Origin: Bacteroidales bacterium
Lineage (GTDB): Bacteria; Bacteroidota; Bacteroidia; Bacteroidales; UBA932
Direction of reading: 5' to 3'
NCBI GenBank assembly: GCA_017958765.1
Contig: JAGDBY010000025.1
Coordinates: forward strand, 1 to 6,718
DNA: 6,718 nt
A program made the translations under genes and the position numbers. The notes under the pieces are model-generated. The model worked only from the letters and a program-made list of their open reading frames with translations. It did not search any database and was not told the DNA's origin. Shown piece by piece: positions 1-6,453 of the stretch; positions within the stretch are counted from its first letter, which is position 1, and each line of letters starts with the position of its first letter.

Positions 1-279
1 CACATTTTTCCGTATTCCCGCCGCGCAAACACCGTGGCCGCCGCGCTCCCGGATCAGGTGAAGGACAGCGTAAAAACAGACAGGGTCAACCGTCTGGAGG
101 CTCTCTGCGAGAGGCTTCACTCAGAATACTGCGGCTCTTTCGCAGGAAAGCCCGAAAAGGTGCTCTTCGAGAGTACTTTAAAGGGAGGAATGATGGTAGG
201 ATACACCCGGAACTACATAAGGGTGGTCCGTCCGTATGACAAATCTGCTATAGGCAAAATAGTGGATGTTGTCGTTTAG
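1..279 (+). CDS. mtaB: tRNA t6A37 methylthiotransferase MtaB, C-terminal part (partial)
   Basis: This is the 3' end of a gene that begins upstream of the window; 92 residues are visible, read in frame 1 from the first base to the TAG at 277-279. The reading starts HIFPYSRRANTVAA, which matches the end of the radical-SAM domain in MtaB-type enzymes. The rest is a helical segment with ERLHSEY, then a C-terminal TRAM-like RNA-binding portion containing GYTRNYIRVV. MtaB adds a methylthio group to N6-threonylcarbamoyladenosine at position 37 of tRNAs (known substrate tRNA-Lys) in the cytoplasm. The radical-SAM and auxiliary iron-sulfur cluster cysteines lie outside the window, so assignment to MtaB rather than the related MiaB or RimO rests on these C-terminal motifs. 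The gene ends 37 bp before purB, in the same direction, with no terminator between them. Confidence 0.83.
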   Translation, partial: HIFPYSRRANTVAAALPDQVKDSVKTDRVNRLEALCERLHSEYCGSFAGKPEKVLFESTLKGGMMVGYTRNYIRVVRPYDKSAIGKIVDVVV

Positions 280-285
280 TTTTTG

Positions 286-293
286 TAAATTTG
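286..293 (+). promoter_or_regulatory. Candidate -7 box of the purB promoter
   Basis: TAAATTTG is an exact match to the Bacteroidetes primary sigma -7 consensus TAnnTTTG. It lies 7 bp after the mtaB stop and 23 bp before the purB ATG, so a start site near 300 would leave a short leader. I see no good TTTG -33 box at the usual 19-21 bp distance, so support rests on this box and its position. purB could also be read through from mtaB. Confidence 0.42.
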
Positions 294-316
294 TATCGGT
301 TTTATTACAGAATAAT

Positions 317-1657
317 ATGCTTACACCATTGACAGCTATCTCTCCGGTTGACGGTCGCTACAGACAGGGAGTCGACATTCTCGGAGAATATTTTTCAGAA
401 TTCGCACTAATCCGCTACAGAGTCAGAGTCGAGATAGAGTATTTCATCTCGCTTTGCTCTATACCTCTTCCTCAGCTTGAGAAGTTTGACAGAAGTCTTT
501 TCGGCGCTTTGAGAGACATCTACAAGAAGTTCTCTCTTGAGGATGCAGCGGCGGTTAAGGAGATAGAGAAGACCACCAACCACGACGTCAAGGCTGTCGA
601 GTATTTCATTAAGCATAAGTTCGCCGAGATGGGCATTGACTCCCGTTTCGGAGAATTCGTCCATTTCGGACTTACTTCCCAGGACATCAACAACACTTCG
701 GTGCCCCTGTCGCTGCTCGAGGCTGTTAACGAAGCTTACCTCCCTATATTATATAAGGTGTTGCTTACCCTCAAGGACTATGCCTACGACTGGAAGGACA
801 TCCCTATGCTGGCTCATACCCACGGGCAGCCGGCGTCTCCTACCAGACTGGGCAAAGAGTTCGATGTATATGTGGCAAGGCTCGAGGAGCAAATCTCTCA
901 GCTCAAGAGACAGCGGTATCCTGCAAAGTTCGGCGGAGCGACAGGCAATCTGAATGCTCACCATGTGGCCTATCCTACTATTGACTGGAATGCCTTTGCA
1001 GAGAATTTTGTGGCGTCACTGGGGCTGCGCAGGTCTTACCCGACCACCCAGATCGAGCATTACGACAATCTGGCCGCCATCTTTGACAACCTGCGCCGTA
1101 TCAACGTCATCCTGATAGACCTTGCCAGGGATGTCTGGATGTACATATCTATGGATTATTTCAAGCAGAAGATTAAACCTGGCGAAGTGGGGTCATCAGC
1201 TATGCCTCATAAGGTCAATCCTATAGATTTTGAGAATGCAGAGGGTAACCTCGGGGTTGCCAATGCTGTATTCGGCCATCTGTCAGAGAAACTGCCTGTC
1301 TCAAGGATGCAGCGCGACCTGACCGACTCTACCGTTCTGAGAAACATCGGAGTCCCGGTGGCTCATTCTATGATAGCTTTCAATTCTCTGGCTAAAGGTC
1401 TGGGCAAGCTCGTTCTGAACGAGGCCAAACTGGAGATGGATCTGGAGAATAACTGGGCTGTCGTAGCAGAAGGACTGCAGACCATTCTCCGCAGAGAAGG
1501 CTATCCTAACCCTTACGAGACTCTGAAGGCTCTTACCAGGACCGGCTCGGCCATCACCAAAGAGGTTATCACGGACTTCATCAATTCTCTTCAGGTGAGC
1601 GATTCGGTTAAGCAGGAGATGCTGGCCATCACCCCTGAAACCTATACAGGCATCTAA
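317..1657 (+). CDS. purB: Adenylosuccinate lyase
   Basis: Adenylosuccinate lyase acts twice in purine synthesis, releasing fumarate from SAICAR to give AICAR and from adenylosuccinate to give AMP; it is a cytoplasmic homotetramer. The start chosen is the ATG at 317, because the protein then begins MLTPLTAISPVDGRY, the usual N-terminus of E. coli-type PurB; the open frame extends 17 codons further upstream but that stretch is not conserved-looking. The product is 446 residues, close to E. coli PurB (456). Visible motifs are VDGRY (11-15), TTNHD (86-90), TSQDINNT (120-127), THGQP with the likely catalytic acid His169, and the fumarase-superfamily signature GSSAMPHKVNP (292-302), whose Ser293 or Ser294 is the likely catalytic base in the mobile loop. 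No key residue is missing. No Shine-Dalgarno is present before the ATG. Confidence 0.97.
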   Translation: MLTPLTAISPVDGRYRQGVDILGEYFSEFALIRYRVRVEIEYFISLCSIPLPQLEKFDRSLFGALRDIYKKFSLEDAAAVKEIEKTTNHDVKAVEYFIKHKFAEMGIDSRFGEFVHFGLTSQDINNTSVPLSLLEAVNEAYLPILYKVLLTLKDYAYDWKDIPMLAHTHGQPASPTRLGKEFDVYVARLEEQISQLKRQRYPAKFGGATGNLNAHHVAYPTIDWNAFAENFVASLGLRRSYPTTQIEHYDNLAAIFDNLRRINVILIDLARDVWMYISMDYFKQKIKPGEVGSSAMPHKVNPIDFENAEGNLGVANAVFGHLSEKLPVSRMQRDLTDSTVLRNIGVPVAHSMIAFNSLAKGLGKLVLNEAKLEMDLENNWAVVAEGLQTILRREGYPNPYETLKALTRTGSAITKEVITDFINSLQVSDSVKQEMLAITPETYTGI

Positions 1658-1687
1658 CCTAAACTAACCATAAAAAAAAACAAAGAC

Positions 1688-1717
1688 AAAAGGAAGACCT
1701 TGCGGCCTTCCTTTTTT
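1688..1717. terminator. Bidirectional intrinsic terminator between purB and the OmpA gene
   Basis: The hairpin pairs AAAAGGAAG (1688-1696) with CTTCCTTTT (1707-1715). CC (1698-1699) also pairs with GG (1704-1705) around a TTGC loop, with one A-C mismatch (1697/1706). Six T's (1712-1717) follow on the plus strand. On the minus strand the same hairpin is followed by T-rich sequence, including the complement of the nine-A run at 1672-1680. It lies between two convergent genes, so it probably ends both transcripts. Confidence 0.85.
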
Positions 1718-1743
1718 ATAATATAATTAATCTAAGTGTTCTG

Positions 1744-2838
1744 TTATTGAGCTGCTGGTGATACTATGCAGATAGCAACACGGTTCATTGCTTGCAATGA
1801 GAATGGACGCTCTGAAGAACCTTTAGCATCAACAGTTACTCTTGAAGGAGCGATACCTGCAGCGATGATAGCGTCAGCTACATTCTGTGCACGTTGCTGT
1901 GAAAGCTTCAAGTTGTAAGGTGCAGTACCTGTTTCAACGTCTGCATAACCTGTAACGCTGATAGTAGTTGTAGGGTTCTCTTTCATAACCTTAACAATCT
2001 CGTCGATCTTAACTTGCTCCTCAGGACGGATAATAGCCTGGTCAAGTAGGAAGAAGACGTTGTCAGTCTTACCCATAAATCTTGGAGCTGGTCTTGGTTG
2101 TGGTTGAGGAGCTGGTCTTTGCTCAACAACTGGTGCAGGAGCTGGTTCTGGTTGTGTGTAAACAACTGGCTCAACGATTGGCATAGGAGCTACAGGAGCT
2201 TTGCGGCCGAAGTCGAATTTGAGACCCAACAGCAAGTCGTGCTGCCAGTCAGGGTTACCTGCTTTCTTAGAGTTGAATTTATCGTGGAAGCCTGATACGT
2301 TATACTCAAGACCCAGAGATACTACATCTGAAAGTCTGAAGTCAGCGCCGATACCTGCTTTACCCATTGGAATATATTTAGATTTATTCCAACGATATTC
2401 CATACCTTGTCTTCTGTCCGGAGCCTCATTGTGCAAACCTGCAGCGATACCCAAACCGATAAATACGTAAGGGTTGAATACACGGTAAAAATCATAGTTA
2501 CCGATTGATGCCAGGTTCAACATAATGTCCGCTGTTCCTTGCAGATAGTTGAATTTGTAGTTAACCTCATTAGAGTTTGTTGCACCCTGAACACCGCTAA
2601 CAAAAGCAGCGCCTTTACCTTGCCAACCTTGAGCGCTGAATCTCAAAGTCCATGCAGGTGCGAAATTCCAACCAAGGTTGATTGCTGCTGCCGGAGAGAG
2701 CAAGTTACCGATACCGGTCTCACCTACAGTGTAACCAACACCACCTTGTAATTGGAGATACCAATTCTTTTGGAAATCTTGAGCATTGACACTCAATGCG
2801 ATAAGTGCTAATGCGACAATAGTGAATAGTTTTTTCAT
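1744..2838 (-). CDS. OmpA-family outer-membrane beta-barrel protein with peptidoglycan-binding domain
   Basis: A 364-residue outer-membrane protein that probably tethers the outer membrane to peptidoglycan. Residues 1-19 (MKKLFTIVALALIALSVNA) form a Sec signal peptide with likely cleavage before Gln20. Residues 20 to about 210 are rich in alternating aromatic strands and end in LLLGLKFDF, consistent with an eight-stranded OmpA-like barrel. Residues about 215-252 are a proline/alanine/glutamine-rich linker (PEPAPAP, PAPQPQPRPAP). Residues about 259-360 are an OmpA C-terminal domain with GYAD (297-300), YNLKLSQQRA and a terminal NRVAICIV. Asp300 and Arg316 sit where the diaminopimelate-binding Asp and Arg are found in OmpA domains. 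The gene is a single transcription unit, convergent with purB and divergent from the transporter cluster. Family placement is secure; the exact orthologue (for example P. gingivalis Pgm6/7-like) is not determined. Confidence 0.93.
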   Translation of the reverse strand: MKKLFTIVALALIALSVNAQDFQKNWYLQLQGGVGYTVGETGIGNLLSPAAAINLGWNFAPAWTLRFSAQGWQGKGAAFVSGVQGATNSNEVNYKFNYLQGTADIMLNLASIGNYDFYRVFNPYVFIGLGIAAGLHNEAPDRRQGMEYRWNKSKYIPMGKAGIGADFRLSDVVSLGLEYNVSGFHDKFNSKKAGNPDWQHDLLLGLKFDFGRKAPVAPMPIVEPVVYTQPEPAPAPVVEQRPAPQPQPRPAPRFMGKTDNVFFLLDQAIIRPEEQVKIDEIVKVMKENPTTTISVTGYADVETGTAPYNLKLSQQRAQNVADAIIAAGIAPSRVTVDAKGSSERPFSLQAMNRVAICIVSPAAQ

Positions 2839-2874
2839 ATCATTAATGTTATGTTAGTATATTCCTTTGAACCA

Positions 2875-2904
2875 CAAATATAACAATTATTTTATTATAT
2901 CATA
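2875..2904 (-). promoter_or_regulatory. Candidate promoter of the OmpA-family gene
   Basis: Read on the minus strand, TATATTTG (2882-2875) is an exact match to the Bacteroidetes -7 box TAnnTTTG. A weak -33 box, TATG (2904-2901, consensus TTTG), lies 18 bp upstream. Transcription would start near 2868, giving a leader of about 30 nt that is AT-rich and lacks a Shine-Dalgarno close to the ATG at 2838, as is usual in this phylum. Confidence 0.5.
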
Positions 2905-2923
2905 CATTTTCATCAATTGTTAT
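2880..2923. repeat. 9-bp inverted repeat in the divergent intergenic region
   Basis: ATAACAATT (2880-2888) and AATTGTTAT (2915-2923) are perfect inverted copies with arm centres 35 bp apart. The left arm overlaps the candidate -7 box of the OmpA gene by three bases. This could be a split operator for a dimeric or looping regulator of the divergent promoters, but the region is very AT-rich, so chance is a real alternative. Confidence 0.3.
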
Positions 2924-2972
2924 TATAAAAATAATGTGTTAATTTTGAGAGATAAAAGCCAATCAGACAATC

Positions 2973-2980
2973 TATATTTA
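2973..2980 (+). promoter_or_regulatory. Candidate -7 box for the transporter-kinase operon
   Basis: TATATTTA matches seven of eight positions of TAnnTTTG if the two n positions are counted, the final G being A. It lies 19 bp before the transporter ATG, so the leader would be very short. The nearest TTTG (2944-2947) is 25 bp upstream, longer than the usual spacing, so this is a weak call. No riboswitch-like or other structured leader is visible. Confidence 0.28.
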
Positions 2981-2999
2981 ATACTTTACAATAATTATT

Positions 3000-4268
3000 A
3001 TGACTGAATCTAAACAAAACAGTAACGTGATTCCTATTATCATGATGTACTTTATGTTCTTCATGATCGCATTCGTGACCAATCTGGCCGGATCAATGGG
3101 AGTAGTAGTTAAAGCACAATTCGGAGTATCAAACGCTTTGGCGCAACTCGGTACTTTCGTTAATTTCATCGCTTATGCTTGTATGGGTATCCCTGCAGGT
3201 ATCATTGCAAAACGTAAAGGTTACAAATTCACAGGCCTTGCAGCTATTCTGGTCGGCATCCTGGGTGTAGGCGTTCAGCTTATTTCAGGTTTCGCAGCCT
3301 CATTTGCTGTTTACGTAGTAGGTGCGTTCATTGCAGGTTTCTCAATGTGTATGCTTAACACAGTTGTAAACCCGTTGCTTAACACAATCGGCGGCGGCGG
3401 AAACAGAGGTAACCAGCTCATCCAGTTCGGAGGTGTTTGTAATTCTGTCGGAGGAACTCTGGCACCTTATCTTGTAGGATGGATCGTCGGAGGTACTGTA
3501 GCTAACGCTCAGGTAATCCAAGTGGTTCCTGTTATGGTTATAGCTATGTTGATCTTTGCTCTTGCATTCGTCGTTCTGCTGTTTACCAAGATTCCTGAGC
3601 CTCATATGGAGACTGCTGAAGAAAGAGCTGCCCGTCTTTCAGGAAATGTTCAGAAGAATGCTCACAGTCCGCTTTCTTTCCGTCACTTCGTTCTCGGAGC
3701 GATTGCAATCTTCTTCTATGTAGGTGTTGAGGTAGGTATCCCTAATACTGCCAATCTATATATGTCAAATCTGCCTTCAGTAGGCCCTGCAGTAGCCGGA
3801 ACATTCGTTGCAGCATACTGGCTGTTCATGTTGTTCGGCCGTCTGATCGGCGCCTCTGTCGGAGGTAAGGTTTCTTCAAAGGCAATGCTTACCACAGTCG
3901 GTACAATTGCTTTGCTGTTCGTTCTTTGCATTATGTTTATCCCTGAGAGTGCAACAGTTCCTTTCAGAGGCGCACAGGTACCTGTTAAGATGATATTTAT
4001 GGTATGCTGCGGTCTTTGCACTTCAGTTATGTGGGGTAACATCTTCAACCTTGCAGCAGAAGGTCTGAGTAAATACACAGCTCCTGCATCAGGTATCTTT
4101 ATGACACTTGTATGCGGCGGCGGTATTCTGACAGTCGTTCAAAATGCTGTAGCTGACGGTGCAGGTTATATGGCAAGTTACATTGTCCCTGCAATCGGTT
4201 TGATCTACATTCTGCTCTTCGCCCTTGTAGGTTCAAAGAACGTTAACAAAGACATTCCTACTGAATAA
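3000..4268 (+). CDS. FucP/GluP-like MFS sugar transporter
   Basis: A 422-residue inner-membrane transporter of the major facilitator superfamily, most like the fucose/glucose/galactose (FHS) branch. About twelve hydrophobic segments can be drawn: six over residues 11-197, a hydrophilic central loop (about 198-228, IPEPHMETAEERAARL), and six over 229-411. Family-like features are PAGI(I) (65-69), the MCMLNTVVNP stretch (116-125), a glycine-rich GGGGNRGNQ loop, CNSVGG with Asn148 aligning to sugar-contacting Asn162 of E. coli FucP, and FFYVGVEVG in TM7 with buried Glu244. By hand alignment, the FucP residues Asp46 and Glu135 are Gly31 and Asn120 here. A ROK sugar kinase gene follows 19 bp downstream, which supports uptake of a free hexose, probably glucose; substrate and proton coupling are inferences. 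There is no Shine-Dalgarno before the ATG. Confidence 0.88.
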   Translation: MTESKQNSNVIPIIMMYFMFFMIAFVTNLAGSMGVVVKAQFGVSNALAQLGTFVNFIAYACMGIPAGIIAKRKGYKFTGLAAILVGILGVGVQLISGFAASFAVYVVGAFIAGFSMCMLNTVVNPLLNTIGGGGNRGNQLIQFGGVCNSVGGTLAPYLVGWIVGGTVANAQVIQVVPVMVIAMLIFALAFVVLLFTKIPEPHMETAEERAARLSGNVQKNAHSPLSFRHFVLGAIAIFFYVGVEVGIPNTANLYMSNLPSVGPAVAGTFVAAYWLFMLFGRLIGASVGGKVSSKAMLTTVGTIALLFVLCIMFIPESATVPFRGAQVPVKMIFMVCCGLCTSVMWGNIFNLAAEGLSKYTAPASGIFMTLVCGGGILTVVQNAVADGAGYMASYIVPAIGLIYILLFALVGSKNVNKDIPTE

Positions 4269-4287
4269 TTCATAAACATTCTCTACA

Positions 4288-5241
4288 ATGGATAAATACG
4301 TAGTAGGTGTAGATATTGGCGGAACAACCACCAAGATCGGTATTGTAGACAGAGACGGAAACATTCTCGGTCAAACTGTCATTACATCAAGATACGGAGC
4401 CGATGAGGCTGAAAAGTTCATGGATGCAGTCGTTGATACTGTAAGCCAGTTGGCAGAGGGGAAGATCTCCCTCAGTCAGATCGTAGGTTACGGTGTCGGC
4501 GGTCCGTGCGCTAACTATTACAGCGGCACGATTGACAATCCTATCAATCTTCCTTGGGCTCAGGGCCGTTCAGTTCCGATTAAAGAATACATCCAGAATA
4601 AAACCGGAGTTCCTTTGACTATCACCAACGACGCCAATGCGGCAGCTGTGGGTGAGATGATGTACGGCGCTGCCCGCGGTATGAAGGATTTCATCATGAT
4701 TACCCTCGGCACAGGTGTCGGAAGCGGTATCATAATCAACGGACAGTTGGTACACGGACACGACGGTTATGCAGGCGAGCTCGGTCACACCATCATTGAG
4801 CGTCATAACGGACGCCCTTGCGGCTGTGGCAGAAGCGGTTGCCTTGACACATACGCATCAGCTACGGGCGTTGCAAGAACAGCCCGTGAGTGGCTGGCTA
4901 CCGGAAACTATCCGGACAGCCCTCTGAACAAGCTTCAGGAGATAACTTCAAAGGATGTGTACGACGCTGCAATGGCCGGAGACAAGCTTTCAATTGAAAT
5001 CTTCAACTTCACAGGTCATTTGCTCGGTACCGCTTTCGCCGACTTCGTAGCTTTCAGCGCACCTGAGGCTATCGTTCTGTTCGGCGGTCTGGCACGCGCA
5101 GGAGATTTGCTGTTCAAACCTATCAGAGAGGCTCTCGAGAAGAATGTACTGTTCTTCTGGAGCAACAAAGTCAAACTGATACACTCTTCACTCAAAGAGT
5201 CCGACGCAGCAATCTTGGGTGCAAGCGCTTTGGCTTGGTAA
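4288..5241 (+). CDS. ROK-family sugar kinase, probable glucokinase
   Basis: A 317-residue cytoplasmic kinase of the ROK family, likely phosphorylating the hexose imported by the transporter encoded 19 bp upstream. The N-terminal phosphate-binding motif is DIGGTTTK (9-16). TNDANAAAVGE (113-123) carries the expected catalytic base Asp115, and GTGVGSG (141-147) is the second phosphate-binding loop. GELGH (163-167) supplies the sugar-binding Glu164 and zinc-ligand His167, and CGCGRSGCLD (178-187) supplies zinc-ligand cysteines 178, 180 and 185. Length is normal for ROK glucokinases (about 300-320). One oddity: the residue after GCL is Asp187, where ROK kinases usually have a sugar-contacting Glu (GCLE). 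Glucokinase is favoured by context; fructokinase, N-acetylmannosamine kinase or another ROK specificity is possible. The N-terminus starts directly at the kinase fold, without the helix-turn-helix of ROK repressors. Confidence 0.9.
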   Translation: MDKYVVGVDIGGTTTKIGIVDRDGNILGQTVITSRYGADEAEKFMDAVVDTVSQLAEGKISLSQIVGYGVGGPCANYYSGTIDNPINLPWAQGRSVPIKEYIQNKTGVPLTITNDANAAAVGEMMYGAARGMKDFIMITLGTGVGSGIIINGQLVHGHDGYAGELGHTIIERHNGRPCGCGRSGCLDTYASATGVARTAREWLATGNYPDSPLNKLQEITSKDVYDAAMAGDKLSIEIFNFTGHLLGTAFADFVAFSAPEAIVLFGGLARAGDLLFKPIREALEKNVLFFWSNKVKLIHSSLKESDAAILGASALAW

Positions 5242-5266
5242 TTTTAAATCACACCTTTTCTCAAGT

Positions 5267-6367
5267 ATGAAGAAGTTTTCAATTTTGTTATTAACGGCGG
5301 CTGCGATGATATTCTCATCGTGCGCAGGAAATACTTTCCGTGTCGAGGGCACCATCACAGAGACCGATATGACCAACGGCGCCGTGGTAGTGATGACGGA
5401 CCTGTTTACAGACGAGGCGGACACCGCCCACATTGTCGCAGGCAACTTCTCTTTCTCAGGCCCTGCGGACAAGACTACCATCAAAAGAGTCAGTCTGCTG
5501 ACCAGATACGATATCCCTAATGACAATTACTGCACCTTCGTACCTGAGAAGGGAGTGATTAAAATGAATTTGGATGAACCTGAAACAATGGTTTTCCGTG
5601 GCCCGGTAAATACAGCCCTGTCTCAGTATTTCGCAGGTGTTGAAACTGCAAGGGACAACTACATTGCAGCTATGACAGAACTGGGAGATTACAGGACGGT
5701 TGAGGGCGGTATGGATATGGCTATGGAGATAGTTCAGACCTATAATGATGATATGGCTGCCTGGAATGATGCCACATTCGCAGAGAACAAGGACAATGCG
5801 GTGGCCCTGGCAATATTGCTTCTCCAGCAGAAGATTTATGAATTCGACTCCGTAGAGGAGCTGGATAAGTATCTTGAAGGAGCGGCAAGCTTCATCAAAG
5901 AGGATAAGAGAGTTCTTATACAGCGCGAATCATTGGTGGCCTTGAGCAAAACCGCAGAAGGCTCGATGTTCGTGGACTTTACAGGAGAAGACCCTGCAGG
6001 TAATCCGAGATCTTTGTCTGACTATGTTGGCAAAGGAAAATATGTTCTCGTAGATTTCTGGGCTTCTTGGTGCGGACCTTGTCGCGCGGAAATACCGAAT
6101 ATTATAAAGGTATACAATACGTATGCTAAGAAAGATTTGGTGGTTCTGGGCGTTCCTGTATGGGATGAAAGGCCTGACACCGATGCCGCTATGGCAGAGA
6201 TGGGTATCAAGTACGATCAGATTTACGTAGGCGATGACAGAACTCCTACCAATCTTTACGGCATCAGCGGAATCCCTCACATCATTCTCTTCGGTCCTGA
6301 CGGTACCATTGTCAAGAGGAATCTCAGAGGAGCTACTATAGAGGAGACAATCAAGTCTCTTCTATAG
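5267..6367 (+). CDS. TlpA-like thioredoxin-fold lipoprotein with DUF4369-like N-terminal domain
   Basis: A 366-residue exported thiol-disulfide oxidoreductase. The ATG at 5267 is chosen because it gives a signal peptide, MKKFSILLLTAAAMIFSSC, with a lipobox (FSSC) and lipidated Cys19; an in-frame upstream ATG at 5219 would overlap the kinase gene and spoil the signal. Residues about 24-110 (FRVEGTI, then short beta strands) resemble the DUF4369 domain common in Bacteroidetes. A helical middle region follows (about 115-230). Residues about 235-366 are a TlpA/ResA-type thioredoxin fold with LVDFWASWCGPC (catalytic Cys269 and Cys272) and the cis-proline loop GIPH (Pro337). Residues after Cys19 (AGNTF) lack the acidic surface-export signal known from Bacteroidetes lipoproteins, so it probably faces the periplasm. 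It starts 25 bp after the kinase gene and is probably cotranscribed; its partner is unknown. Confidence 0.9.
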   Translation: MKKFSILLLTAAAMIFSSCAGNTFRVEGTITETDMTNGAVVVMTDLFTDEADTAHIVAGNFSFSGPADKTTIKRVSLLTRYDIPNDNYCTFVPEKGVIKMNLDEPETMVFRGPVNTALSQYFAGVETARDNYIAAMTELGDYRTVEGGMDMAMEIVQTYNDDMAAWNDATFAENKDNAVALAILLLQQKIYEFDSVEELDKYLEGAASFIKEDKRVLIQRESLVALSKTAEGSMFVDFTGEDPAGNPRSLSDYVGKGKYVLVDFWASWCGPCRAEIPNIIKVYNTYAKKDLVVLGVPVWDERPDTDAAMAEMGIKYDQIYVGDDRTPTNLYGISGIPHIILFGPDGTIVKRNLRGATIEETIKSLL

Positions 6368-6380
6368 AGCTGCTCTCTAT
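6364..6380 (+). other. Hairpin over the lipoprotein stop codon, abutting the tRNA
   Basis: ATAGAG (6364-6369) and CTCTAT (6375-6380) form a perfect 6-bp stem around the loop CTGCT. The TAG stop (6365-6367) lies in the left arm, and the right arm ends one base before the mature tRNA 5' end. The first tRNA bases, GCC then five T's, follow. It may mark RNase processing of a joint mRNA-tRNA transcript or act as a weak attenuator; function is inferred only from position. Confidence 0.4.
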
Positions 6381-6453
6381 GCCTTTTTAGCTCAGCCGGT
6401 AGAGCAGCTCATTCGTAATGAGCAGGTCGCGGGTTCGAGTCCCGTGAAAGGCT
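6381..6453 (+). tRNA. tRNA-Thr, anticodon CGT (reads ACG)
   Basis: A complete 73-nt cloverleaf can be drawn by hand. Acceptor stem 6381-6387 pairs with 6446-6452 (last pair T-G). D stem GCTC/GAGC is 6390-6393 with 6402-6405. Anticodon stem GCTCA/TGAGC is 6407-6411 with 6419-6423, around loop TTCGTAA. There is a 5-nt variable loop, and the T stem 6429-6433 pairs with 6441-6445 around TTCGAGT. The anticodon CGT is at 6414-6416, giving threonine, and A37 (6417) is the position where t6A is expected. The discriminator is T6453 and no CCA is encoded. The gene lies 13 bp after the lipoprotein stop with no clear promoter of its own, so it may be cotranscribed. A tandem repeat begins at the next base. 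Confidence 0.95.

Noticed and set aside
266..316. Upstream in-frame extension of purB
   Set aside because: The extra 17 residues overlap the mtaB end and the likely promoter and precede the standard PurB N-terminus at 317.
1983..2751. Several open frames on both strands inside the OmpA-family gene
   Set aside because: They are shadows of a well-supported coding frame; the repetitive-looking glutamine/leucine or tryptophan-rich products come from the proline-rich linker read out of frame.
2835..2843. Minimal upstream ORF ATG-ATA-TGA whose stop overlaps the OmpA start codon (minus strand)
   Set aside because: Two codons in an AT-rich leader are expected by chance and nothing else supports translational coupling.
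5188..5526. Minus-strand 112-codon open frame across the kinase-lipoprotein junction
   Set aside because: It is antisense to two well-supported genes and shows no recognisable motif.
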